NCBI RefSeq assembly: GCF_009697385.1
Contig: NZ_VUNL01000016.1
Location: 1 to 54,702 of the forward strand
Reading direction: 5' to 3'
Length of the DNA: 54,702 bases
Source of the DNA: Wylensekiella montiformis
Lineage (GTDB): Bacteria; Bacillota; Negativicutes; Selenomonadales; Selenomonadaceae
Shown: piece by piece, positions 16,742-26,010 of the stretch
Layout: each line of letters starts with the position of its first letter
Numbering within the stretch: position 1 is the first letter of the stretch
The notes under the pieces: generated by a model
Told to the model about the DNA's origin: nothing
What the model saw: the letters and a program-made list of their open reading frames with translations, nothing else
The model's database searches: none
Position numbers and translations under genes: made by a program

Positions 16742-19700
16742 TTGGCAGAGAATGAGAAACAGTTTGAAGCAAATATAGAAGAATACCTGATAAGCCCAGC
16801 AGGCGGCTATGAGCCAGCAGATGATTCTGGCTATCGGAATTCTATTGATATGGCTTTGGACATTGAGACACTGGTAAAATTTGTCAAAAAAACGCAGCCG
16901 ATTATGTGGCAGCGTTTCGAACGTCAGTGCAATTCTGACCCATTGCGCAAGTTCTACAAATGCTTTGAAGATGCTGTATCTGAGGATGGACTTGTCTCCG
17001 TTCTCCGCCATGGCTTCCGCCACCGTGGCATGGATTTCAAGGTATGCTATTTCAAGCCGGAATCCACCCTCAATGAGCAGGCAGTCAAGCATTATCAGCA
17101 GAACATTTGCCAATGCATCCGTCAGTGGCATTATACGGACAAAAACAAGAACAGCGTGGATATGATGCTGGCAGTCAATGGCATCCCCGTAATTGCCATC
17201 GAACTGAAAAACCAGTTGACGGGACAGAGCATCGACAATGGTATGGCGCAATGGATGTATGACCGGGACTCCCGAGAACCGGCATTCCGTTTGAATCACC
17301 GCATTCTGGCGTTCTTTGCGGTTGATCTTTATGAAGCCGCGATGACTACAACCTTGAATGGTGATAAGACATTCTTCCTGCCATTCAATCAAGGCAGTAA
17401 TGGACCCGGTGCAGATGGAGGAAAGGGGAATCCTCAGACTTCGGACAATGATTATGTCACAGCCTACCTTTGGAAGAGAGTCCTGCAGAAAGATAGTATG
17501 CTCGATATCCTGCAGAAATTCGTAAGCTATCAGGTTACGCTGGAGAAGACCAAGAAGAATGGAAAAATGACGAGCGTCACGAAGAAGAAGCTCATCTTCC
17601 CGCGATTCCATCAGCTGGACGTTGTTCGCAAGCTGATTTTCGATGTCCGTGAGTATGGTTCTGGACGCAATTATCTGGTTCAGCATTCCGCAGGCTCAGG
17701 AAAATCGAATTCCATTGCTTGGACAGCCTATCGCCTGGCATCGCTCCATAATGCAGATAATGAACCAATCTTTACTTCCGTTGTCATCGTAACTGACCGC
17801 CGTAACCTTGACGCGCAACTGCAGGATACCGTCACTGGCTTTGATCATACCCTTGGCAGCGTGGAAACCATCGGTGAGAAAAAGACTTCCCAAGATTTAA
17901 AACGCGCCATCAATGCCGGCAAGCGCATCATCGTCACGACACTGCAGAAATTCCCAGTCATCTATGAAGAAGTCAACGACATGACAGGCAAACGCTTTGC
18001 CATCATCGTCGATGAAGCACATTCTTCGCAGACAGGCAACTCTGCCATGAAAATGAAAGCGGCCCTGGCCGATACTTCGGACGCATTGAAAGAATATGCG
18101 GAAATAGAAGGCAAGGCAGAAGATGAGATCCTTGACTCTGAAGACCGTATGGTTCGTGAGATGATTGCACATGGTCATCATCAAAACCTCTCTTTCTTTG
18201 CCTTTACAGCTACTCCAAAGCAGAAAACGCTGGAAATGTTCGGAACAGAATACATGGACGGCTCATTTCATCCCTTTCATATATATTCCATGCGTCAGGC
18301 CATCGAAGAGGGGTTCATCCTCGATGTCCTGCAGAACTATACGACCTACAAGACCTGCTATCAACTGGCTAAAAACGTAGACGATAATCCCGATGTACCT
18401 CAATCAAAAGCCCTGAAGATGATCAAGCGGTTCAGCGAGCTGCATCCGTATAATATCCAGCAGAAGTCTGCCATCATCGTCGAAACCTTCCGTGATGTCA
18501 CGAAGAAAAAACTTAAGGGCAAGGGTAAGATGATGGTCGTTACCGCCTCACGTCTTGCGGCTGTTCGCTACTTCCATGAAATCAAGCGGTATCTTACAAC
18601 GAATCATTATGATGATGTGGAAATCCTGATAGCCTTCTCCGGCAGCATCAAAGATCCGGATGATCCCAGTGGCAAGGAATATAAGGAAAGCAACATGAAC
18701 GTGGATGCGGAAGGGAATAACGTATCCGAAGCCCAGACCAAGCAGGTCTTCCACGACGAAGGTAATATACTCATCGTGGCGGAAAAATATCAGACAGGGT
18801 TTGATGAGCCACTGCTGCATACGATGATTGTCGATAAGAAGCTGCGCGGCGTAAAAGCAGTTCAGACCTTATCTCGACTGAACCGTTGCCACCCAGATAA
18901 GGAAGACACCTTCATTTTGGATTTCGTCAACACGAAGGAAGAAATTCTGGAAGCCTTCCAACCTTTCTATCAGGAGACATATCTGGAACAGGAAATCAAT
19001 ACGGATACCATCTATAAAGTCCAGAAGATGCTCCATGAATATAAGCTCTATGACGAAACAGACATCGAAAATGTCAACAAAATCTATTTTGATGAAAATG
19101 CCCGCAAGAACAACAAAACGCAGGCGGCCATTACGAACACGCTGCTACCTGTACAACGCAAGTATAATGACCTGAATCAGGAACAACGCTATCAGTTCCG
19201 CAAGATGTGCCGCACATTCGTGAAATGGTACTCCTACATCACTCAGATTACGCGAATGTTCGACAAGTCCTTGCACCAGGAGTATATCTTCTGTTCATAT
19301 CTGGCCAAGGTTCTACCAAGCGATCCAGAAACCCCTTTTGACCTGAACAACCGCGTGCGCTTGGAATTCTACAACCTTCAAAAAACCTTTGAAGGCTCTA
19401 TTGAACTGGTAAAGGAAGAAAAAGGCGAGTTTGGCCCTGCTAAGCCCAAGAAACCCGTCAAACATGAAGAAACCCTAAGCCCCCTCGAAGAAGTCATCGC
19501 CAAAATCAATGAACAGTTCGCAGGACAGTTTGAAGAAGGCGACCGTGTAGTAGCCACTGTCCTATATGAAAAGCTCAAAAATAACAAGAAGCTGCAGAAA
19601 GCAGCCAGGAACAACGGGCAGCAGATGTTCATGAACAACGTATTCCCGGGGATTTTTGATGAGACTGCACAAAATGCCTACATCGAAAGCACAGAAACTT

Positions 19701-19786
19701 TCACCCGAATGTTCCGGGAATCGGAACGCTACCATGCCATCATGAATGCTTTGGCATCCGTCATGTTCAATGAATTTCAGAAATAA
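16742..19786 (+). CDS. hsdR: Type I restriction endonuclease subunit HsdR
   Basis: 1014 residues. The N-terminal PD-(D/E)XK nuclease region includes [12 protein letters not shown] at about residue 150. The motor domain has Walker [11 protein letters not shown] (about 315), the DEAH box [10 protein letters not shown] (about 425), FTATPKQKT, and the late helicase motif VQTLSRLNR (about 710). A C-terminal helical domain binds the methylase complex. It translocates and cuts unmethylated DNA. The start is probably TTG at 16742, 6 nt after TAGGTGA; a GTG nine nt upstream would bury that ribosome site. A weak start and the palindrome upstream may delay restriction relative to methylation. Confidence 0.93.
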   Translation: MAENEKQFEANIEEYLISPAGGYEPADDSGYRNSIDMALDIETLVKFVKKTQPIMWQRFERQCNSDPLRKFYKCFEDAVSEDGLVSVLRHGFRHRGMDFKVCYFKPESTLNEQAVKHYQQNICQCIRQWHYTDKNKNSVDMMLAVNGIPVIAIELKNQLTGQSIDNGMAQWMYDRDSREPAFRLNHRILAFFAVDLYEAAMTTTLNGDKTFFLPFNQGSNGPGADGGKGNPQTSDNDYVTAYLWKRVLQKDSMLDILQKFVSYQVTLEKTKKNGKMTSVTKKKLIFPRFHQLDVVRKLIFDVREYGSGRNYLVQHSAGSGKSNSIAWTAYRLASLHNADNEPIFTSVVIVTDRRNLDAQLQDTVTGFDHTLGSVETIGEKKTSQDLKRAINAGKRIIVTTLQKFPVIYEEVNDMTGKRFAIIVDEAHSSQTGNSAMKMKAALADTSDALKEYAEIEGKAEDEILDSEDRMVREMIAHGHHQNLSFFAFTATPKQKTLEMFGTEYMDGSFHPFHIYSMRQAIEEGFILDVLQNYTTYKTCYQLAKNVDDNPDVPQSKALKMIKRFSELHPYNIQQKSAIIVETFRDVTKKKLKGKGKMMVVTASRLAAVRYFHEIKRYLTTNHYDDVEILIAFSGSIKDPDDPSGKEYKESNMNVDAEGNNVSEAQTKQVFHDEGNILIVAEKYQTGFDEPLLHTMIVDKKLRGVKAVQTLSRLNRCHPDKEDTFILDFVNTKEEILEAFQPFYQETYLEQEINTDTIYKVQKMLHEYKLYDETDIENVNKIYFDENARKNNKTQAAITNTLLPVQRKYNDLNQEQRYQFRKMCRTFVKWYSYITQITRMFDKSLHQEYIFCSYLAKVLPSDPETPFDLNNRVRLEFYNLQKTFEGSIELVKEEKGEFGPAKPKKPVKHEETLSPLEEVIAKINEQFAGQFEEGDRVVATVLYEKLKNNKKLQKAARNNGQQMFMNNVFPGIFDETAQNAYIESTETFTRMFRESERYHAIMNALASVMFNEFQK

Positions 19787-19797
19787 TGGACACCAAA

Positions 19798-19822
19798 AAA
19801 GGCCGGGTACTCCCTGGCCTTT
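19798..19822 (+). terminator. Hairpin after hsdR
   Basis: AAAGGCCGGG pairs with CCCTGGCCTTT with one bulge; the T-run is short. It marks the right end of the restriction island. Confidence 0.6.
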
Positions 19823-20139
19823 CGTCAATGCTCATCATTTTTGCGGTTGTCATCGTGCTTGATGCTTCTTATCTCATATAGTAAGCGTATGACGGACCGA
19901 CAAGCGCTTTTAAGCGCAGCTGGTAAGCAGAGGCCTTATAAGGCCGTAAATATAAAACCCCCGGCTATGCCGGGGGATATTTATTTGGTGCGTCTGTTTT
20001 TGCTGAAGATTTTTCTCATGCTGCCTTTTTTGTTTGGCAGCAATCTTTCTTGTTTTTGTGGCAATTTTTTTTGTTTCGGCGTATAATGAGCTATAGAAGT
20101 TAGAAATTTCACACTTAATAAAATTCGGGAGGTTTTAGC
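19823..20139. other. Intergenic region before fucO
   Basis: 317 nt without a gene. It contains a GC-rich hairpin (CCCCCGGC 19958-19965 with GCCGGGGG 19969-19976), a T-rich stretch, and a TATAAT at 20081-20086 with no clear -35 box. No direct repeat that would mark an island end was seen. Confidence 0.6.
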
Positions 20140-21288
20140 ATGGTTAATCGTATTGTCTTGAACACGATTTCGTATCATGGCAAGGGCGCCATTGAAGAAA
20201 TCCCAGGAATTGCACAGCGTGAAGGCTTTCATAAGGTCTTCGTCTGTTCCGATCCGGATCTGGTGAAGTTCGGCGTCACCGCGAAGGTTACCGCCCTTTT
20301 GGAACAGGCAGGGATCGATTACGCGCTTTACTCGGAAATCAAACCGAATCCGACCATTCAGAACGTACAGGATGGCGTCAAGGCATATCAGGAGGCCGGG
20401 GCGGATTCCATCATCGCCATCGGCGGCGGTTCTTCGATGGATACGGCAAAAGCGATTGGCATTATCATCACCAACCCCGAATTTGCTGATGTGCGGTCTT
20501 TGGAAGGCGTAGCGCCGACGAAACATCATGCCGTGAAAACCATCGCTGTGCCGACGACAGCCGGTACAGCTGCTGAAGTCACGATCAATTATGTGATTAC
20601 CGACCCGGAGAAAGTGCGCAAGTTCGTCTGCGTCGACGAGCATGACATTCCGGCTTATGCCGTGATCGATCCCGACATGATGTCCTCGATGCCAAAGGGG
20701 CTGACCGCTTCTACCGGCATGGACGCTCTGACGCACGCCATTGAGGGCTATACGACGAAGGGCGCATGGGAAATGACCGACATGATGCACCTTGAAGCCA
20801 TCCGCCTGATTGCCGAAAACCTGCGTCAGGCCACGGCAAATGATCCGAAGGGGCGCGCCGGTATGGCGCTGGGGCAGTATATCGCCGGCATGGGCTTTTC
20901 CAACGTAGGTCTTGGAATCGATCATGCGATGGCGCATACCCTGTCCGCACACTATGATACGCCGCACGGCGTCGCCTGTGCCATGCTGCTGCCGATCTCC
21001 ATGGAGTTCAATCAGGAATACACTGGAGATCGGCTGCGCGAGGTCGCAAGGGCCATGGGCGTCAAAGGCGTCGATGCGATGAGTCAGGAAGAATATCGTA
21101 CGGCAGCAATCCGTGCGGTTCGGACCCTTTCCGCCGATGTCGGCATCCCGGCTGTCCTGGATAAAATCAAAGAAGAAGACCTCGATCAGCTGGCCGATGA
21201 TGCCCTGAAAGACGCCTGCTATCCGGGCAACCCGCGTGAGGCGACGCACGAACAGGTGAAAGATCTGTTCCGCAAGATCATGGCGTGA
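20140..21288 (+). CDS. fucO: Iron-containing alcohol dehydrogenase, lactaldehyde reductase type
   Basis: 382 residues of the group III (iron-activated) alcohol dehydrogenases. The NAD-binding GGGSSMDTAKA is at about residue 95. Metal ligands are expected in MDALTHAIEGY, in GIDHAMAHTLSAHYD and in TPHGVACAMLLP. The protein resembles FucO, which reduces lactaldehyde to 1,2-propanediol, and related 1,3-propanediol dehydrogenases. No fucose or rhamnose genes are adjacent, so the physiological substrate is open. GGGAGG lies before the ATG. Confidence 0.85.
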   Translation: MVNRIVLNTISYHGKGAIEEIPGIAQREGFHKVFVCSDPDLVKFGVTAKVTALLEQAGIDYALYSEIKPNPTIQNVQDGVKAYQEAGADSIIAIGGGSSMDTAKAIGIIITNPEFADVRSLEGVAPTKHHAVKTIAVPTTAGTAAEVTINYVITDPEKVRKFVCVDEHDIPAYAVIDPDMMSSMPKGLTASTGMDALTHAIEGYTTKGAWEMTDMMHLEAIRLIAENLRQATANDPKGRAGMALGQYIAGMGFSNVGLGIDHAMAHTLSAHYDTPHGVACAMLLPISMEFNQEYTGDRLREVARAMGVKGVDAMSQEEYRTAAIRAVRTLSADVGIPAVLDKIKEEDLDQLADDALKDACYPGNPREATHEQVKDLFRKIMA

Positions 21289-21338
21289 AATCCGGCGGAG
21301 CGTTTTTTCCTCCGGTTCATATCGTAAGTCCTTGTTTG

Positions 21339-21367
21339 CTTGCAGCATATGCCTGTTTCGGGTACAA
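21339..21367 (+). promoter_or_regulatory. Promoter of ridA
   Basis: TTGCAG (21339-21344), a 17-nt spacer and TACAAT (21362-21367). Confidence 0.5.
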
Positions 21368-21411
21368 TAACAATAGGATTTGTTACATTTGTCAATTCAG
21401 GGGGTACGATG

Positions 21412-21786
21412 ATGAAAACGATTCATACCAATGATGCGCCGGCTGCGGTCGGACCGTACAGTCAGGCGATTCAGGCGGGAAATACGCTCTATCTGTCGGG
21501 GCAGATTGCCATCAATCCGGCGGAGGGAAAGATTGTCGCTGCGACGATTGAGGAACAGGCGGAGCAGTGCTGCCGGAATATCGAGGCGGTATTGGCGGCG
21601 GCAGGTACGGATATGAACGCCGTGGTCAAGACGACGTGTTTCCTTGCGGATATTGCCGATTTCAAGGCGTTCAACGAAGTTTACGCCCGGCATTTTGTCA
21701 GCAAACCGGCCCGCAGCTGTGTGGCGGTAAAGGATCTGCCGGCGGGGGCGCTCTGTGAGGTGGAGGCGCTGGCTGTTTTGGAATAA
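21412..21786 (+). CDS. ridA: RidA family reactive-enamine deaminase
   Basis: 124 residues. The family pattern is complete: NDAPAAVGPYSQAI at the start, LYLSGQIAINP in the middle, and the conserved C-terminal PARSCVAV, which carries the substrate-binding Arg, then ALCEVEALAV. RidA hydrolyses 2-aminoacrylate and related enamines released by PLP enzymes. Two ATGs are adjacent (21409 and 21412); the second sits at the better distance from CAGGGGG. It has its own promoter and terminator. Confidence 0.92.
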   Translation: MKTIHTNDAPAAVGPYSQAIQAGNTLYLSGQIAINPAEGKIVAATIEEQAEQCCRNIEAVLAAAGTDMNAVVKTTCFLADIADFKAFNEVYARHFVSKPARSCVAVKDLPAGALCEVEALAVLE

Positions 21787-21807
21787 GTGAAAAGCGGCAT
21801 GCGCCTG

Positions 21808-21846
21808 CAGACCGGAAGACGAATCGATGTTTTCCGGTCTGTTTTT
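21808..21846 (+). terminator. Intrinsic terminator after ridA
   Basis: CAGACCGGAA (21808-21817) pairs perfectly with TTCCGGTCTG (21832-21841), followed by TTTTT. Confidence 0.85.
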
Positions 21847-21966
21847 CGTTTCGGCGGAAGGTTTTTCTGCCCCAGGGCGCGAATAAAGCGGATAGAATCG
21901 ATTGGATCCTGCGGTCCGATGAGAAGAAGAAACGATACTCAGGAAGAAGGGAAAGGGAGTTTTGTG

Positions 21967-22911
21967 ATGCGTACGAAATTGACGAAGCTTTTGGGAATAT
22001 CTTATCCGGTTTTGCAGGGCGGGATGGCATGGATTTCTGATGCGTCTCTCGCTTCTGCCGTGTCGAATGCGGGCGGTGCGGGGATTATTTCGACGGGAGG
22101 ACGTACGACGGAGTATACGCGCGCGGAGATTCGGCGCTGCCGTACCCTGACGAATAAGCCCTTTGGCGTAAACGTCATGCTGATGGCGCCGAATAAGGAA
22201 GAGATCGTCGAGGTGATCTGCGAGGAGAAGCCGGCGTTTGTCACGCTTGGCGCGGGAAATCCCGTGCCGTATTTCGGGAAATTTCATGCGGCAGGCATTA
22301 AGGTGATTCCTGTTGTGCCGAATGTGCGGCTCGCCAAACGTGTTGAAGCCAATGGAGCGGATGCGATCGTCGCTGAGGGGATGGAGGCGGGCGGTCACAT
22401 CGGTTCGATTGCCACCATGCCGCTGATGACGCAGGTCATCCCCGAGGTCGCGATTCCGGTCGTTATGGCAGGCGGCTTTGCCGATGGACGGGGGCTTGCC
22501 GCTGCGCTGATCATGGGGGCGGCCGGCGTGCAGATGGGGACGCGCTTTCTCGTGGCGGAGGAATGTCCGGTTCATGAGAAGGTGAAGCAGTGTCTTCTCG
22601 CGGCAACGGATACGGACAGCATCGTCACAGGCGCGACAATCGGCGGCGCGGTACGCGGCCTGCGCAATAAGTTTTCGGAGGAGTTTGTCGCGCTGGAGCT
22701 GTCGGGCAAGGCGACGAAGGAGGAACTGCTGCGGAAGGCGACGGGGACGAATAAGCTGGCCGCCGTGGACGGCGATACGGAACATGGCATGATGCAGGCG
22801 GGGCAGAGCCTGACGCCGCTGAAGGAAATCGAGCCGGCTGCCGCTATCCTCGGGCGGATTGTCCGCGAGGCCGCAGACCTCCTGACGAACGCGCCGGCCC
22901 GTATGCGCTGA
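21967..22911 (+). CDS. fabK: Enoyl-ACP reductase II, FMN-dependent
   Basis: 314 residues of the FabK/nitronate monooxygenase TIM-barrel family. The start LLGISYPVLQGGMAW, GAGNP, VVPNVRLAKR, EGMEAGGHIG and the FMN-phosphate region AGGFADGRG are as in FabK of streptococci and clostridia. FabK reduces enoyl-ACP in the last step of fatty-acid elongation. Other fab genes are not adjacent, so a nitronate monooxygenase role cannot be fully excluded, but length and motifs favour FabK. The ATG at 21967 follows AAAGGGAG; a GTG one codon earlier is possible. Confidence 0.85.
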   Translation: MRTKLTKLLGISYPVLQGGMAWISDASLASAVSNAGGAGIISTGGRTTEYTRAEIRRCRTLTNKPFGVNVMLMAPNKEEIVEVICEEKPAFVTLGAGNPVPYFGKFHAAGIKVIPVVPNVRLAKRVEANGADAIVAEGMEAGGHIGSIATMPLMTQVIPEVAIPVVMAGGFADGRGLAAALIMGAAGVQMGTRFLVAEECPVHEKVKQCLLAATDTDSIVTGATIGGAVRGLRNKFSEEFVALELSGKATKEELLRKATGTNKLAAVDGDTEHGMMQAGQSLTPLKEIEPAAAILGRIVREAADLLTNAPARMR

Positions 22912-22952
22912 GGGTGATGATCGGAAAGACAAATCGTTTTGGCTGGGCTGTG

Positions 22953-22991
22953 ATTCGCGCATCGGGCTCCCGGGGTGATGCGCGAATTTTT
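22953..22991 (+). terminator. Intrinsic terminator after fabK
   Basis: ATTCGCGCATC (22953-22963) pairs perfectly with GATGCGCGAAT (22977-22987), followed by TTTT. Confidence 0.85.
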
Positions 22992-23005
22992 GTCCGGCCT
23001 TTTCT

Positions 23006-23033
23006 TTGCGTCGTCCGGGAAGTCTGATATAAT
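23006..23033 (+). promoter_or_regulatory. Possible promoter of the tauE-jetABC unit
   Basis: TTGCGT (23006-23011), a 16-nt spacer and TATAAT (23028-23033). Confidence 0.45.
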
Positions 23034-23066
23034 AAGAGAATAATTGTAAAGAAAGTGGGTATCATC

Positions 23067-23831
23067 ATGGAAATGCTTGATATGTATACACTTGGTTTTC
23101 TGGTGTTTTTCGGATTTATGGCGGCGTTTGTCGATGCGGTAGTCGGCGGAGGCGGTTTGATTTCCATTCCGGCGTTGATGTGGACCGGGCTTCCCCCTGT
23201 CACGGTGCTGGGGACGAATAAAGCGGCGGCCGTGATGGGGGCCTTGACGAGTTTTGTGACGTTTGTGAAATCCGGGAAGGTGAACGGCTGGCTGATCCGG
23301 CGGCTGTTTCCGCTTTCGCTTATCGGCTCCGGCATCGGTGTGCTGACGGTCCGGCTGGTTCCGTCGGAGATTCTGCGTCCGCTGGTGGTGGTCATGCTGA
23401 TTGCCGTTCTGATTTACAGCATTGTAAAAAAGGACTGGGGGCGTGAAAACCGCTATGCGGGAATGTCGGGACGGCTGCTGGTGCTGTCTGGACTGACGGC
23501 GTTTGCGTTTGGGTTTTATGACGGTTTTTTCGGACCGGGGACGGGGTCGTTTCTCTTGTTTGCTTTTTTGCTGGCCGGGTTTGATTTCCTCGGGGCGGCG
23601 GCCAACGCCCGCGCCCTGAATTTCGCCAGCAATATCGCGGCGGCGGTGCTGTTCACGTATTTCGGACTCGTGAACTTTTCTTATGCTGTTCCGATGGGAC
23701 TGGCCATGATTGCCGGCGCCTGGTGCGGGGCCCGTGTGGCGCTGTCGAAGGGGACGGGCTATGTGCGGCCGCTGTTTATTATCATGACGACGATTCTGAT
23801 CGGAAAACAGCTGCTGGATCTGTTGAAATGA
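23067..23831 (+). CDS. TauE/SafE family membrane permease
   Basis: 254 residues with about eight hydrophobic segments. The family hallmarks are FMAAFVDAVVGGGGLISIPAL near the N-terminus and the matching internal repeat YDGFFGPGTGSF in the second half. Members move anions such as sulfite, sulfoacetate or other organic sulfur compounds; the substrate here is unknown. The ATG at 23067 has only a weak ribosome site, and a GTG at 23055 is an alternative. jetA begins 23 nt after its stop, so it may be co-transcribed with the Jet genes. Confidence 0.85.
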   Translation: MEMLDMYTLGFLVFFGFMAAFVDAVVGGGGLISIPALMWTGLPPVTVLGTNKAAAVMGALTSFVTFVKSGKVNGWLIRRLFPLSLIGSGIGVLTVRLVPSEILRPLVVVMLIAVLIYSIVKKDWGRENRYAGMSGRLLVLSGLTAFAFGFYDGFFGPGTGSFLLFAFLLAGFDFLGAAANARALNFASNIAAAVLFTYFGLVNFSYAVPMGLAMIAGAWCGARVALSKGTGYVRPLFIIMTTILIGKQLLDLLK

Positions 23832-23854
23832 CGGAATGCCGGGAGGAATGACGT

Positions 23855-25321
23855 TTGGCAGATATACCGGAATATATGACCTATAGTTATTTGCGAAATT
23901 TGCGTCAGAACAACGCAGCCTGGCGGCTTTTGACCGCGGATCAGGCTGCGTTTATTGCCGCGTTTTTTTATCGGGAATTCATCGCGGGGAAACGGCGCGG
24001 CATTGAGGCGCAGGAGCTTTTGGAGCGGCTGGATCTCTTTCTGTACGACGCGCAGCGTCAGTCTGAGGGGGAGGCTTTCGGGCGTTCTCCTCAGGATTAT
24101 TTGGAAATCTGGTCGGACGGCAGCCATGGCTGGCTGCGGAAATATGAGTACCGTGAGGAATGGTATTATGATCTGACCGCGCCGGCGCAAAAAGCCGTGG
24201 AGTGGCTCGTCAGCCTGCATAAGCAGGATTTTGTCGGCACGGAGTCCCGTTTGCGCACGGTATTCAATCTGCTCCATGAGATCGCGCGGGAGACGGATAC
24301 GGACGTTGCTCATCGCAGGGCATGGCTTCTGGAGCAGCAGGAAAAGATCGCGGCGGAGCTGGATGAGCTTGAGCGCAGCGGTGTGGTGAAGCCGCGTCTG
24401 GACGAGGTTCAGATCAAGGAGCGGTTCCTGCAGGCGGAAAGCACGGCGCGGGCGATTTTGGCGGATTTTCGTGAGGTCGAGGAGAATTTTCGCGAACTCA
24501 CGCGTCAGGTCCGGGATGATGTGGTCAAATGGACGCGCGGCAAAGGGGAACTGCTGGAAAAAATTTTTCATGAGAGCGACATCATCCGTCATTCGGAGCA
24601 GGGACGCAGCTTTATGGCGTTCTGGCGCTATCTCATGATGTCCCGCCAGCAGGAGGATTTTCGGGCGACGCTGGAGCAGGTGTCTCAGGCGGAGCCGGTG
24701 CATGAACTTTTGGCTGAGCATCCGATCGCGTCCATCAACCGGGAATGGGTGCGTGCGGCAGGTTCTGTCCAGCAGACGCTGGGACAGCTTTCCGCGCAGC
24801 TGCGCCGCTATGTGGACGAGGATTATCTGCGGGAGGAGCGTACCATTTATCAGCTGATCCGGCGCATTGAAACGGCGGCCGTAGATCTGCGCGCAGATAC
24901 GCCGGAGAAACCGGTCATGACGATTCAGGATATGGCGCCGGAGATTCAGCTGCCGATGGACCGGCGTCTTTATGCGGCGCCTCATGCGACGAAGCTGGAA
25001 AGCCCTGCCCTGCAGGCGGGAAGCGGAGCCGACGGATCACTTCGCGCGATTTTCGATCAGGTCGTCGTCGATCCGGAGCGACTGCAGGCGAATCTCCATG
25101 CGCTTCTGGCCGAACGCCCGGCGGTGACGCTGTCCGAGGTGTTGGCCGTTTATCCGCTGGAACAGGGGCTGCCTGAGTTGCTGACGTATCTGGTTCTGGC
25201 CAGTCATGAGGCCGGAGAGGCGTTTGATGCGGAGGCCGTGGATCGTATTTTGTTTGAACGGGACGGCCGGAAGTGGCTGGCGGTCTGCGACCGCGTTGTC
25301 TTTCGAAGGGAGGATCGGTAA
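23855..25321 (+). CDS. jetA: JetA/MksF-like protein (DUF3375), kleisin-type subunit of an SMC-like complex
   Basis: 488 residues matching DUF3375, the JetA subunit of type I Wadjet and the kleisin (MukF/MksF) counterpart. The sequence is mostly helical, with a winged-helix-like N-terminus (LLTADQAAFIAAFFYREF, WYYDLTAPAQKAVEWL) and a long coiled middle. The start is TTG at 23855, 7 nt after GGGAGGA; the nearby ATG at 23848 is in another frame. It ends in a 1-nt overlap with jetB. In Wadjet, JetABC form a DNA-loop-extruding motor. Confidence 0.85.
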   Translation: MADIPEYMTYSYLRNLRQNNAAWRLLTADQAAFIAAFFYREFIAGKRRGIEAQELLERLDLFLYDAQRQSEGEAFGRSPQDYLEIWSDGSHGWLRKYEYREEWYYDLTAPAQKAVEWLVSLHKQDFVGTESRLRTVFNLLHEIARETDTDVAHRRAWLLEQQEKIAAELDELERSGVVKPRLDEVQIKERFLQAESTARAILADFREVEENFRELTRQVRDDVVKWTRGKGELLEKIFHESDIIRHSEQGRSFMAFWRYLMMSRQQEDFRATLEQVSQAEPVHELLAEHPIASINREWVRAAGSVQQTLGQLSAQLRRYVDEDYLREERTIYQLIRRIETAAVDLRADTPEKPVMTIQDMAPEIQLPMDRRLYAAPHATKLESPALQAGSGADGSLRAIFDQVVVDPERLQANLHALLAERPAVTLSEVLAVYPLEQGLPELLTYLVLASHEAGEAFDAEAVDRILFERDGRKWLAVCDRVVFRREDR

Positions 25322-26010
25322 TGGAGCCGGTAGAGGAGAAGCTGTCCGTGACGGAGACAGGCGAAAGCCCGCAGGAGCAGGCTTTTTCACGCGCGGCGAT
25401 TATGCTGCTGAAAGGCGTGGTCAGCCGCGGGCAGGATGAAGCGCTCTGGCAGGAAATTCTTAATCAAAAGACCAGTCTGCAGGATTATTTCCATCGGATC
25501 GGTCTGGCGATGGTCGTCGATGAGCTGGACGAATTTGCCTGGCTGAAACAGGCGGAGGATTCCGGACTGCCGCGCCTCGTGCCGCGCTATCCGCTGAGCT
25601 ACAATCTGTCCATGCTGCTGGTGCAGCTGAGAAAGATGCTTGGCGAGCATAATCCCGTCGGGGTGAGCGGTCGGGTGATCGTGCGCTTTGACGACATGCT
25701 GCGCTGCATGGAGCCGTTTCTGCCGGTTCAGGCGAATGAGATGAAAGTGCGCCAGACGGTCGAACATCTGATCCGGGCGGCGGCGCGCATGGGATTTTTG
25801 CTCAGGATCAAGGAAGGCGGAGAGGACTATGAAGTGCGTCCGATACTGCGCCACTTTGTCGATGCGCAATGGCTGGATGAATTTGCCCGGAAATTGGAGG
25901 AGTATGAGGCCCTGGGACGGGAGCGCCGCCGCGATGGGGAAAGCCGGACCGATGCGGAGGAAGGAGGTTTGATGGATGAATTTGTTCGAAATGAAAAAGG
26001 AAGCCGGTGA
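25321..26010 (+). CDS. jetB: JetB/MksE-like protein (DUF4194)
   Basis: 229 residues matching DUF4194, the KITE-type subunit of the JetABC/MksFEB complex. It is predicted to have paired winged-helix domains, with no membrane segment. Conserved stretches include AAIMLLKGVVSRGQ and DEFAWLKQAE. The ATG overlaps the jetA stop, and its own 3' end overlaps jetC by 35 nt. Such tight coupling is typical of subunits made in fixed ratio. Confidence 0.85.
   Translation: MEPVEEKLSVTETGESPQEQAFSRAAIMLLKGVVSRGQDEALWQEILNQKTSLQDYFHRIGLAMVVDELDEFAWLKQAEDSGLPRLVPRYPLSYNLSMLLVQLRKMLGEHNPVGVSGRVIVRFDDMLRCMEPFLPVQANEMKVRQTVEHLIRAAARMGFLLRIKEGGEDYEVRPILRHFVDAQWLDEFARKLEEYEALGRERRRDGESRTDAEEGGLMDEFVRNEKGSR

Noticed and set aside
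9900-19822. BREX or DISARM system
   Set aside because: No PglZ, BrxC or DISARM helicase genes; the genes present are those of a type I restriction system plus an extra pair.
19981-21348. Minus-strand open frame opposite fucO
   Set aside because: Shadow of the alcohol dehydrogenase gene, with no features of its own.
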